DNA of 11,400 nucleotides from Kistimonas scapharcae (GCF_039540975.1 NZ_BAABFL010000380.1:1-11400), one strand, 5' to 3'. Shown: positions 1 through 6,609, counted from the first letter of the stretch. A program made the numbers and translations. Notes: generated from the sequence alone by a model not told the origin.

Positions 1-1230
1 ATTCCGAGACTGGCAAATATTATCGAATACGCCTCATGCTGGCTGCCATGTGGTCTGCACAGGAGTTTTTGAGTACTTACGCTATCTGGTAACGTTGTAA
101 CAGCAGAGTTGGCTTCAGCACCGGAAGCCCTTGGCGCTAACTCCCTGGCTTCATCACTCTGTATTTGATCCAAAATTATTTTGCATGCCCTCCCTTGACG
201 ATTCACTCTACGGGTTACGTCGAGCATGTGCGATGTGTACACTTTATTGCCACTTGTGCATCGGAGTAATGTATCTTCCCAATCATCGTGTTTCGATGTA
301 GTCATTTGATAATGTTGAGAAACTTGTTCTTTCTTTACCTCTGCCTTGAGTTCCTCAAGCATGGGAATAATAAGCGTGGGTGGTTTTTCATGATTTATTG
401 TATCTTGATATAGTGATCTTTTTTCATGGGTAAGCTTAAAAGGTTTCGCAGCTTCTTCTTGTACGTCTTGACCTGGTAGTTCGTCTGTTTTTTTGTTCTG
501 TGTTGGCGCTTGCAGTTATCATTTCTAAAGAGGTAGATTGTTTCTTTAGTTTTGTGAACCACTCTGCATTTTGTGTGATTTTTGGCTCTGAGTCAGCTAT
601 GACTTGTGTGGTTAGTGCTTGTATCTCGCCTAAGTTATGGAGAGATTCAGAAGATGGTGTCTGCTGAGAGATTACTGTATCTAAAGTTAGAGTTACACAT
701 TTTTGCCATAAGTCTAAGAGAGTGTCATCAGCATCTGTTTGTGTATCTCTCGCAATGGCAACAGTAAGATAATAAATGGCTTTTAAATAGTGTGGCTGTG
801 AGTTACTTAATCCATATTCGATGAAGGTTTTGCTTTCAAGAAGAGAGTTTAACTCTGTTATATCTGTAACGATTTTTACTGAGTAATACCTTGCGCAAAT
901 TGCAAGTGGAACTAAGTCTTTTTGAGTTTGCGCGTTTTCATATTGGTTAATGATTGCTTTTATTAAGGCATTATAAGCGCGATCTTTTTCTTCATCTGAA
1001 ATCGTGTCGTCAGATATCAATGAAAAGTAATCAGAGAAATATAAGTGTATGCTGTGAGTCCTGTTAAACTCATCAATAGTACGTTGGTGAACAGGGGGGC
1101 TGGTAAGTGAAGGGTAAGATTTTGATGCTTTTAGTTGATTTCTTGTAGTATGAGAGTTTACAGCTGTGTGAGTTTTTTGTTGGTTGAATAAATGCAGTGT
1201 TAGCATGCTTGATGATAAATGCCTAATCAT
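1..1230 (-). pseudogene. Unrecognised gene, frameshifted in an A7 run, 3' end beyond window
   Basis: I do not recognise this protein. The ATG at 1230 has a good ribosome site (GGAG, 6 bases upstream). The frame runs about 246 residues of mainly helical, Ser/Thr- and Gln-rich sequence with no signal peptide or obvious motif, then meets seven A's (minus strand, 494-488). Past that run the same frame gives a short, very basic tail (RRTTRSRRTRRSCETF) and stops at 436. Skipping one A switches to a frame that begins KTDELPGQDVQEE and stays open, with ordinary mixed composition, to position 1, about 160 more codons. An ancestor with six A's would encode at least 409 residues. I infer a single-base insertion, a sequencing error or slippage, and not a genuine stop. 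The frame lies in AT-rich DNA unlike the central genes, which suggests accessory or transferred DNA. No function is proposed. Confidence 0.7.
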
Positions 1231-1525
1231 TTTTAGCTCCAGTCAGATTGTGAATTTTGGTCATGAATCGTGTTTTTGGTGCGAATATAAATTGATATCT
1301 ATCATGTTTGTGATTTTATCAAACTATGGGCGTGTTAATGGCCGGTTGATCGCTGTAATGAAATGGTATATGTAATTGAGTGGCTTTTGATGGATTAAGT
1401 TGCATTTGTGAATAACTACTTTTGTTTTTTTTGCTAACCTAAAACCTCAGTTCAAAAATGAGTATCGTTTTTAGTGTATTAAATAATTAAAACAATGGAA
1501 GGATATTGGTAGGCGTTACCCACGA
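1231..1525. other. AT-rich intergenic stretch, nothing identified
   Basis: This stretch lies upstream of the minus-strand gene that starts at 1230. A 63-codon plus-strand frame (1184-1375) overlaps that gene antisense. It has no convincing ribosome site or family resemblance, so I do not call it. The promoter of the minus-strand gene presumably lies here, but no hexamer pair stands out from the general AT-richness. Confidence 0.5.
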
Positions 1526-1703
1526 ATTGTGGACACCCTATTAAGGTAAATTCAGTCCTAACTGGGAGGTGTATCAATACTCGACATAGAAACCCTGCTT
1601 ATGCCGAAGAGTTTCTGCTGTTGCTGAGCAGCTCGGTATCAGTGTTCAACAGACCTACAACTGGAATCACCTGTCGCCAGACCGTCTGATAAGCTCGCCA
1701 TGA
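1526..1703 (+). mobile_element. Decayed IS3-type OrfA transposase fragment
   Basis: Two frames carry pieces of a small OrfA-like helix-turn-helix protein. From 1579 one frame reads TRHRNPAYAEEF, the usual kind of start for IS3-family OrfA (basic residues, then a Y-x-x-E-F pattern). From about 1617 the next frame reads AVAEQLGISVQQTYNWN, which matches the recognition-helix pattern (A-x-x-L-G-I-S-x-x-x-x-Y-x-W) of that family, and it stops at 1701-1703. The switch of frame near 1612-1617, the missing middle codons and the absence of any OrfB show a dead remnant. The left boundary is set loosely at TGTGGACACC (near 1528), which resembles an IS end, but I cannot see a matching right end or a target duplication. 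The family call rests on motif resemblance only. Confidence 0.6.
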
Positions 1704-1724
1704 CTCGAATCTGATATGAAGTTG

Positions 1725-1766
1725 TTGCTGTCTAGCAGTAAGTCTATTTAGACTCGCTAACAGCAA
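1725..1766. repeat. Imperfect inverted repeat beside the small-RNA terminator
   Basis: TTGCTGT (1725-1731) pairs with ACAGCAA (1760-1766). Inner arms TAGC/GCTA and AGTCTA/TAGACT continue the stem with small bulges. It sits directly beyond the T-run of the minus-strand terminator at 1770-1798 and next to the IS remnant. It has no T-run of its own on either strand. It may be a second stop for transcripts that pass the first terminator, or a leftover of mobile DNA. Confidence 0.45.
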
Positions 1767-1769
1767 GAC

Positions 1770-1798
1770 AAAAAAAGCCCGCTGTGTGGGCAGCGGGC
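1770..1798 (-). terminator. Strong intrinsic terminator of the Fur-controlled small RNA
   Basis: Read on the minus strand, GCCCGCTG (1798-1791), a 6-base loop and CAGCGGGC (1784-1777) form a perfect 8-bp GC-rich stem, followed at once by seven T's (1776-1770). This is a textbook factor-independent terminator. No protein gene ends close by: the stop of the nearest minus-strand gene is about 240 bases upstream, and a complete promoter lies between. The terminator therefore most likely ends the RNA that starts near 1896. Confidence 0.85.
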
Positions 1799-1896
1799 AA
1801 TATTACCGTGATTAGCCTGATGAGGAGATAACCTGCAGGGTTGTTTGACTGCATGCAAACAGAGGTGCAGGACGTAAGATCATCACACCTTACGTG
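1770..1896 (-). ncRNA. Fur-repressed small RNA (RyhB/PrrF-like in role, not in sequence)
   Basis: A promoter with a Fur box across it (1899-1931) and a strong terminator (1770-1798) bracket about 125 nt with no plausible ordinary gene. Visible structure, 5' to 3': a hairpin ACGUAAG/CUUACGU (1895-1889 with 1878-1872); a second stem CCUGCA/UGCAGG closing over GUUUG/CAAAC; an apparently unpaired stretch containing UAUCUCCUCAU (about 1830-1820), complementary to a Shine-Dalgarno core; AU-rich AAUAUU; then the terminator and U7 tail, a layout typical of Hfq-bound RNAs. Known Fur-repressed RNAs such as RyhB and PrrF rise when iron is scarce and silence mRNAs of iron-using proteins; the same role here is inference. 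I see no match to the RyhB core I remember. A 23-codon frame (1883-1812) starts in the first loop, so a dual-function RNA is possible. Confidence 0.75.
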
Positions 1897-1898
1897 CA

Positions 1899-1917
1899 GA
1901 TAATGATAATCGTTATC
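1899..1917. promoter_or_regulatory. Fur box (ferric uptake regulator operator)
   Basis: GATAATGATAATCGTTATC matches the classical 19-base Fur consensus GATAATGATAATCATTATC at 18 of 19 positions. It also contains the 7-1-7 form TGATAATCGTTATCA (1904-1918). It covers the -10 hexamer and part of the spacer of the minus-strand promoter, the standard placement for iron-dependent repression. No plus-strand gene begins within 900 bases, so its target is the minus-strand small RNA. Confidence 0.9.
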
Positions 1918-1931
1918 ATTTGAATGGTCAA
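1903..1931 (-). promoter_or_regulatory. Sigma70 promoter of the small RNA
   Basis: On the minus strand, TTGACC (1931-1926, 5 of 6 to consensus), a spacer of exactly 17 bases and TATCAT (1908-1903, 5 of 6) form a strong promoter. The expected transcription start is near 1896-1895, at the first base of the 5' hairpin of the RNA. Confidence 0.8.
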
Positions 1932-1993
1932 ATAATAATCTCTGGGAATTTGTAATTATGTGTAACGGAAGAGATGAGCCGGAGTTGGCATGA

Positions 1994-2030
1994 GCGCTTT
2001 GCAGAGTGGAGGCGTTGCATCTGAAAGCGC
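1994..2030 (-). terminator. Hairpin after the TfoX-C gene, weak terminator candidate
   Basis: GCGCTTT (1994-2000) pairs with AAAGCGC (2024-2030). CAG/CTG extends the stem to 10 bp past one bulged G, and the loop is about 16 bases. It lies 10 bases past the stop at 2040. No T-run follows on the minus strand, so it may only stabilise the 3' end or work with Rho. Confidence 0.35.
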
Positions 2031-2039
2031 CGTGTGGCT

Positions 2040-2291
2040 TTAGTCTTTTTCCCCTGCATCCTGCAGGAGCTGCTTTTTCAGCTCAGGTGAAAGGTCATTC
2101 CAGTGCGAATTCATCAGTGCGCCTTCCAGTGCATACAGTAGAACCTTTGAAACCTTGAAACCACGCTCACGCACTTTGACATAGGCGCCTACGGCACCGT
2201 GGGCCTGCAGTTGATCCCGGTTGCGTATGCCTACCGCGTTGAGCCATTGCACAGAGGTCTTGCCCAGGTTCTTCAGCTCGATCAAATCCAT
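2040..2291 (-). CDS. Small protein with TfoX C-terminal domain
   Basis: The 83-residue protein begins MDLIELKNLGKTSVQWLNAV and is essentially one TfoX C-terminal domain: a helix-hairpin-helix-like segment (LKNLGKTS..WLNAVGI), a G-A-V-x-A-Y motif, then VSKVLLYALEGALMNSHWNDLSPELKKQLL, the hallmark tail of the family. Full-length TfoX/Sxy regulators of natural competence are about twice this size and have an N-terminal domain, which is absent here. Stand-alone C-domain proteins are common and of unclear role, so competence control should not be assumed. I chose the ATG at 2291 because AGGAAG lies about 8 bases upstream and the family match starts there. An upstream GTG at 2330 would add 13 unrelated residues. 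The gene is monocistronic, facing away from mrcB. Confidence 0.8.
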   Translation of the reverse strand: MDLIELKNLGKTSVQWLNAVGIRNRDQLQAHGAVGAYVKVRERGFKVSKVLLYALEGALMNSHWNDLSPELKKQLLQDAGEKD

Positions 2292-2441
2292 TGATCTACT
2301 TCCTTTCCCTTGGTCGCCATCCTGGCGCACAGTTAACCGCTGACAGAATAAATGTCGTCTTGTTTGTAATGATAGCTAATTTTAATAGGGCAAAAACCCG
2401 GATGTGATTCTCAGGCGGCGGTTTTAATAAAGAAACACGAA

Positions 2442-2789
2442 TCAGATGTCTCGTTGGTCATTTTTTCGGTTAAGAATGACGATGCTAAAGCCGGATTCTG
2501 TTTCTTTAACGGGCTCGGTGTAATAAACAACGGCACTTTCTACGGAATTTTGACGGTCATCCCGACGTAAAACGGTTGCCCTGCAGATATGCAGCATCTT
2601 TCCCCCATGCTGGACGCTGCGAATAAACTCGACTTTGCCCGGTGGCAGGGTGAAATCTATGCCCGGTTGACGGGATTTTTCAATCGCAATCAATTGATTG
2701 CGTACTTCTGCTGTATCGCAGAGCGGGGTGCCCGTTGCCAGCAGGTGGCTGGAGAACAGACAGCTCATTAATAAAACCACGTTCTTCAT
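2442..2789 (-). CDS. Small exported protein of unknown function
   Basis: I do not recognise the family. The 115-residue product starts MKNVVLLMSCLFSSHLLATG, a good signal peptide with a likely cut after LLA at residue 18, so it is predicted to be periplasmic. The mature part is about 97 residues with two cysteines (24 and 69) that could form a disulfide. It appears rich in beta strands (VEFIRSV, MLHICRATVL, SAVVYY, FSIVIL). The ATG at 2789 is preferred because AAAGGA precedes it and the signal peptide begins there; the frame is open further upstream to 2951 but would run into the mrcB promoter region. A -10-like TATACT lies near 2826-2821 without a clear -35. The gene is divergent from mrcB with about 130 bases between the start codons. 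Confidence 0.7.
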   Translation of the reverse strand: MKNVVLLMSCLFSSHLLATGTPLCDTAEVRNQLIAIEKSRQPGIDFTLPPGKVEFIRSVQHGGKMLHICRATVLRRDDRQNSVESAVVYYTEPVKETESGFSIVILNRKNDQRDI

Positions 2790-2906
2790 AATGACATTCC
2801 TTTGAACAGACGCCTGAGTCAGTATAGGTAAGTATTGGAGTACGCCTTGTGGAGAGAGTTCCCATAAAACCGGCGTTTGCGTATTAGCCTGAACGGGGGT
2901 TTTCCA

Positions 2907-2912
2907 TATAAT
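2907..2912 (+). promoter_or_regulatory. Consensus -10 box just upstream of mrcB
   Basis: A perfect TATAAT ends 6 bases before the ATG at 2919. The best -35 at 17-18 base spacing is weak (TTAGCC, 2884-2889). If used, the transcript would begin at or next to the start codon. No Shine-Dalgarno lies at normal distance; the only purine run, GGGGG, is 19 bases upstream. The two observations agree on a leaderless mRNA, but a chance TATAAT is possible. Confidence 0.4.
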
Positions 2913-2918
2913 CCGACC

Positions 2919-5264
2919 ATGGCTGGAACGAAACGAAAAAGCAGCCGGCAACCCGCTAAACGCGCAGGGAAGTCAGGTAAGCGAAAAAATGAACCCAGGG
3001 GACGCAAGCGCTGGCTGTCGCTGGTGCTGAAGCTTGGTATCGCCGGTCTGGCGGTGCTGATGGCCTTGATGGTCTATCTGGATGCGGTGGTCACACGGAA
3101 ATTCGAGGGGCGCAAGTGGGCGATCCCGGCGAAGGTCTATGCCCAGCCGTTGGAACTCTATGCCGGGCTTCGGCTGGATCCTGAGCTCCTCCAGCTGCAG
3201 TTGCGTCGGCAGGGTTATCAGCCGGTGAAGCAGGTGGGCCGACCGGGGACCTATTCCCGAGAAAACAATCGCTTTCATATCTATATTCGTGGCTTCCGCT
3301 TCCCTGATGGACGGGAATCCTCGCGGCAGGTGATTGCTATCTTCCGCAATGGCATGCTGGCGGCGCTGGGTGACACGGCGGGTCGTGATGTGCCGGTGAC
3401 CCGGCTGGATCCCCAGTTAATGGGCAGTATTTCGCCAGCCACCCATGAGGATCGGATTCTTGTTAGGCTGGACCAAACACCGCAATACCTGGTTCAGACG
3501 CTGGTCACGGTCGAGGATCGTGATTTTTATGACCACTGGGGCCTGTCGTTCAAAGGGATTGCCCGGGCGATGTTTGCCAACGTCAAGGCGGGTGGGATTG
3601 TTCAGGGCGGTAGTACACTGACCCAGCAGCTGGTCAAAAACTTCTTTCTCAGTAACGAGAGGACGCTGGCTCGCAAGGCTGAAGAGGCCTTGATGTCCTT
3701 GCTGCTGGAAATGCACTACAGCAAGGATGAGATTCTGGAAACCTATCTGAATGAGGTGTATCTCGGCCAGCAGGGGCAGCGGGCCATTCACGGGTTTGCC
3801 CTGGCAAGCCAGTTTTATTTTGCCCGCCCGTTGCAGGAGCTGGATCTGTCTCGGGTGGCGCTATTGGTGGCCATCGTTAAGGGACCCTCCTGGTATAACC
3901 CTCGCCGGTATCCGGAACGGGCGCTGGAACGTCGGAACCTGGTGCTCGACATGTTGGTTGAACATGGCGTTGTGACTGCCTCGGAAGCCAATCGAGCCAA
4001 GGGGCGTCCGCTGGGCGTGGTACCGGTGGAGCGTCTTCAGGCCAATGCTTTCCCTGCTTATATTGATTTGGTGAAACGCCAGCTCAGAACAGACTATCAG
4101 GATAAAGATCTCGCCAGTGAAGGGTTGCGCATATTTACCAATATGAACCCTGTGGTTCAGCACCAGGCTCAGGAGAGTCTGGCCCGTAAACTGAAACAGC
4201 TGGATCGAAAGGGGAAGCCGCCGCTGGAAGGGGCGATTGTCGTCACCGATGCCCGCACCGGGGATGTTCAGGCAGTAGTTGGTGGCCGAGACCCCGGTTT
4301 TGCCGGGTTTAACCGGGCATTAGATGCGCGACGTCCTATCGGTTCATTAATTAAGCCGGCCGTTTATCTCACCGCACTCATGCGACCGGAACAATACACC
4401 CTGGCGACCCTGATCAATGATGCACCGGTTAGCGTGAAACTGGCCAATGGCCAACTTTGGGAGCCGGGTAACTTCGATCGCAAGACCCACGGTCAGGTGC
4501 CGTTATATCAGGCGCTGGCGAAGTCCTATAACCTGGCGACCGCACAACTGGGGATGGACGTTGGGGTTGATCAGGTTGTTAAAACGCTTCGGAGCATGGG
4601 ACTGAGCGGTCAGGTCAACACTTATCCATCGCTGCTGTTAGGTTCACTGGACTTGAGCCCCCTGGAAGTCGCAGCCATGTATCAGACACTGGCATCGGGC
4701 GGTTACCGGGTACCACTGCGGGCGATCAATGCGGTGCTGGATGCTCAGGGTAATCCCCTGAGGCACTATTCTCTGGCGGTGGAGCAGGTGTTCCCGGCAT
4801 CTTCCATGGCGTTGATCCGTTATGCCATGCAGGAAGCGATGCGCAACGGCACGGGCAAAAGCGCTTACCGGACAATTTCGAATTCTGTCTCTCTGGCGGG
4901 TAAAACCGGTACCTCGGATGAACAACGGGACAGCTGGTTTGCCGGTTTTTCCCGGGACACACTGGCGGTTGCCTGGTTGGGCTATGACGATAATGCGCCC
5001 ACGCACCTGACGGGTGGTACCGGTGCCTTGCGGGTCTGGACGGATCTGATGCGCCAGCGCCCCCTGAAATCCCTGCCCAAAGCCTCGGGTGACAACATCC
5101 ACTGGATCACGGTAGATGAAAAGACCGGACTGATTGGTAGTCAATCCTGTAGTCAGAGTCGGGTACTGCCTTTTGTTAAAGGTTCAGAGCCTAAAGGGCG
5201 GGCCGCCTGTGCGGGGGAAGAAAAAGACTCTGTGGTAGACTGGTTCCGGGCCCTGTTTGAGTAG
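2919..5264 (+). CDS. mrcB: Penicillin-binding protein 1B (bifunctional peptidoglycan synthase)
   Basis: This 781-residue class A PBP polymerises lipid II into glycan strands and crosslinks the peptides at the outer face of the inner membrane. Visible in order: a basic cytoplasmic tail (1-31), one membrane helix (about 33-54), a UB2H-like region (about 70-165) that in E. coli PBP1b binds its activator, and a GT51 glycosyltransferase with catalytic E199 in TVEDRDFYDHWG and GGSTLTQQLVKN at 230-241. The transpeptidase domain has S476-x-x-K479, S536-Y-N538 and K662-T-G-T. All key residues are present. It is shorter than E. coli PBP1b (about 844) mainly at both tails. The ATG at 2919 gives MAG, as in the E. 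coli protein; an in-frame TTG at 2877 would add 14 residues. It is followed at 10 bases by a lipoprotein gene, probably in the same operon. Confidence 0.96.
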   Translation: MAGTKRKSSRQPAKRAGKSGKRKNEPRGRKRWLSLVLKLGIAGLAVLMALMVYLDAVVTRKFEGRKWAIPAKVYAQPLELYAGLRLDPELLQLQLRRQGYQPVKQVGRPGTYSRENNRFHIYIRGFRFPDGRESSRQVIAIFRNGMLAALGDTAGRDVPVTRLDPQLMGSISPATHEDRILVRLDQTPQYLVQTLVTVEDRDFYDHWGLSFKGIARAMFANVKAGGIVQGGSTLTQQLVKNFFLSNERTLARKAEEALMSLLLEMHYSKDEILETYLNEVYLGQQGQRAIHGFALASQFYFARPLQELDLSRVALLVAIVKGPSWYNPRRYPERALERRNLVLDMLVEHGVVTASEANRAKGRPLGVVPVERLQANAFPAYIDLVKRQLRTDYQDKDLASEGLRIFTNMNPVVQHQAQESLARKLKQLDRKGKPPLEGAIVVTDARTGDVQAVVGGRDPGFAGFNRALDARRPIGSLIKPAVYLTALMRPEQYTLATLINDAPVSVKLANGQLWEPGNFDRKTHGQVPLYQALAKSYNLATAQLGMDVGVDQVVKTLRSMGLSGQVNTYPSLLLGSLDLSPLEVAAMYQTLASGGYRVPLRAINAVLDAQGNPLRHYSLAVEQVFPASSMALIRYAMQEAMRNGTGKSAYRTISNSVSLAGKTGTSDEQRDSWFAGFSRDTLAVAWLGYDDNAPTHLTGGTGALRVWTDLMRQRPLKSLPKASGDNIHWITVDEKTGLIGSQSCSQSRVLPFVKGSEPKGRAACAGEEKDSVVDWFRALFE

Positions 5265-5274
5265 TGAGCCTTAT

Positions 5275-5754
5275 ATGGTTGAAGTGATTGGTGTTTCCCA
5301 TAAGCAGGATGTTTGGACGCTGCTTTGGCTGCGTCCGCTGCTTGTTCTGTTTTTGTTGCTGGCAGGCGGCTGTAGCCTGCAGCCTTCCTTAATGCCTCTT
5401 CAGGCCACCTGGTCCGATGATCCTGCCATGCTGGCGCGGCTTGAGGAGGAAACAGCTGTCGGTCGTCCGGCAGCAGTGACCAGCCTGCTGAAAAACAGTC
5501 GGCAACAATGGTTGGGCGGAAATCAGGATAATGGTCTGGTGATATTGCATCGGGCTTTGCGCATCAGTCCGGATGATCCGTTAGTGTATTACTATATGGC
5601 GATGATGCAATCGGCCTTGGGCGAGTATCATGAAGCCTCACAGCTGGCTCGGCGCAGCCTCACGTTGACGGATGCTCCGTTGTTGCGTGAGCAAGTCCAT
5701 CTTTTTCTGAATCAATTGAACCGGTCTATGGCGCCGGACGTACAAGGTAAGTAA
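5275..5754 (+). CDS. TPR lipoprotein, probable LpoP-like activator of PBP1b
   Basis: The 159-residue protein has a hydrophobic signal (about residues 14-30) ending in LAGGC, so Cys33 is the likely lipidated residue. Ser at +2 favours the outer membrane. The mature part holds about two tetratricopeptide repeats (roughly 78-132), including WLGGNQDNGLVILHRALRIS and the typical MAMMQSALGEYHEASQLARR pattern. In Pseudomonas a TPR lipoprotein named LpoP activates PBP1b in place of LpoB, and as I recall its gene lies beside that for PBP1b. Position directly after mrcB, size, lipobox and TPRs all fit this role, but no residue proves it. The ATG at 5275 has a GTGAG-type site. An in-frame TTG at 5257 overlaps mrcB and is less likely. 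Confidence 0.72.
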   Translation: MVEVIGVSHKQDVWTLLWLRPLLVLFLLLAGGCSLQPSLMPLQATWSDDPAMLARLEEETAVGRPAAVTSLLKNSRQQWLGGNQDNGLVILHRALRISPDDPLVYYYMAMMQSALGEYHEASQLARRSLTLTDAPLLREQVHLFLNQLNRSMAPDVQGK

Positions 5755-5758
5755 ACGC

Positions 5759-6073
5759 GTGTCTGAAGCAGTACGGATTTTATTGGCAGAGCTGGAAGCA
5801 GAGTTAAAACGTCAGTCGTTGTGGGAGGCGATGCCGCCTTCACCGGAAGCGCTGGCAAGCACCAGTCCTTTTTGTGTGGACACCTTGCCATTCACTCAGT
5901 GGCTGCAGTGGATTTATATCCCCCGCCTGAGAGCCATTATGGATCATGGCACAGCACTGCCGACCGGCAGTGATATCAAACCGTACGCGGAAGAAGCCTT
6001 CAAGGCCCAGCATATTGAAAACCGACGGAGCTTGCTGGAATTGATTGAACAGTTGGATTGGCAGATGCGTTGA
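5759..6073 (+). CDS. yqcC: YqcC family protein (DUF446)
   Basis: The 104-residue soluble, mostly helical protein matches the YqcC/DUF446 family. It has an N-terminal helix with an L-x-x-L-E-A-E-L pattern, W22, then PFCVDTLPFTQWLQWIYIPR (about 38-57), the family signature also seen in E. coli YqcC as PFFMDTMEPLEWLQWVLIPR, and a C-terminal acidic helix pair ending ELIEQLDW. The family's function is unknown; in E. coli it lies beside a tRNA pseudouridine synthase gene, which is not the case here. The start is a GTG four bases after the lipoprotein stop, with AAGG upstream, so it is probably the last gene of the mrcB operon. It ends about 20 bases before a long inverted repeat. Confidence 0.88.
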   Translation: MSEAVRILLAELEAELKRQSLWEAMPPSPEALASTSPFCVDTLPFTQWLQWIYIPRLRAIMDHGTALPTGSDIKPYAEEAFKAQHIENRRSLLELIEQLDWQMR

Positions 6074-6093
6074 TTGAAACAATCAACAGTGCT

Positions 6094-6138
6094 CAGTTTT
6101 GCTGGTAGTTAGTCAGGATGCAACTACCAGCAAAACTG
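6094..6138. terminator. 17-bp perfect inverted repeat between convergent genes
   Basis: CAGTTTTGCTGGTAGTT (6094-6110) and its exact complement (6122-6138) flank an 11-base loop. It lies between the stop of the yqcC-family gene (6073) and the stop of the DUF4124 gene (6145), so it can serve both strands. The T4 and A4 within the arms could provide weak U tracts only if the stem is partly formed. No long T-run follows the full stem on either strand. It is probably a bidirectional terminator or 3'-end protector. Confidence 0.65.
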
Positions 6139-6144
6139 TCGGAT

Positions 6145-6609
6145 TTACTCTTCTCTTCCTTCGCAATAAGCAGTAATCGCCTCATCGGCATCCCTGAGTT
6201 GTTCCAGTTTTTCCTCATGACTAAGCATACGGTAAGTGCCGTCTGCCTGTTTGATCTGGATACGATGGCTGTTGAGCAGACTTTTCCGGTTCGCTAATGC
6301 CCGGTCACAGGCTGCACGCTTCTCTGTATCCAGTTGCCTGAGTTGTTCTTCATATTTGGTCTGGTTCTGGCTTGCCGCGGGTGGTGTATTGAGCTCGTTA
6401 CTTGCCGGTGTTGACGGCTTTTCATTACCAATGGCATTGGGCTTTTCCATGCCATCAACATTACCTTTAAATGCCTCTGGTGGTTTCGTGCCAAAGTGAA
6501 CAGTGCCGTTAGCATCTTTCCAGCGGTATATCTGTTCGCTCATGGTGGGAACAGAGACGAGCATCAGGGCAAGGCCGATCAGGGTAAACGCTTTCATATT
6601 GGGGATCAT
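6145..6609 (-). CDS. DUF4124 domain exported protein
   Basis: The 154-residue protein has a signal peptide (KAFTLIGLALMLVSVPTMSEQ) and then IYRWKDANGTVHFGTKPP (about residues 27-44), the characteristic DUF4124 pattern of a Y-x-W-x-D-x-x-G-x-x-x-F strand pair. A Pro/Ser/Asn-rich linker follows (about 50-85) and then a charged helical region, probably coiled coil, with cysteines near residues 101 and 149. DUF4124 proteins are periplasmic and mostly uncharacterised. Two ATGs compete, 6609 and 6597. Neither has a clear ribosome site; the second (MKAFTL) gives the more usual signal-peptide start. The gene is convergent with the mrcB operon and divergent from ilvI. Confidence 0.8.
   Translation of the reverse strand: MIPNMKAFTLIGLALMLVSVPTMSEQIYRWKDANGTVHFGTKPPEAFKGNVDGMEKPNAIGNEKPSTPASNELNTPPAASQNQTKYEEQLRQLDTEKRAACDRALANRKSLLNSHRIQIKQADGTYRMLSHEEKLEQLRDADEAITAYCEGREE

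Noticed and set aside
1184..1375. 63-codon plus-strand ORF overlapping the start of the minus-strand gene
   Set aside because: It lacks a convincing ribosome site, has random-looking composition in AT-rich DNA, and overlaps the better-supported gene antisense.
1815..1835. Plus-strand GATGAGGAGATAACC as a ribosome site of a plus-strand gene
   Set aside because: No start codon with a sustained plus-strand frame follows. The same bases make better sense as the anti-Shine-Dalgarno segment of the minus-strand RNA.
1899..1917. Fur box controlling the TfoX-C gene or mrcB
   Set aside because: The TfoX-C gene ends upstream of this point on the minus strand and mrcB starts 1 kb away. The promoter hexamers fit only the minus-strand small RNA.
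2391..2402. GGGCAAAAACCC as a terminator of the 2442-2789 gene
   Set aside because: The stem is only three base pairs and no T-run follows on the minus strand, so it is too weak to call.
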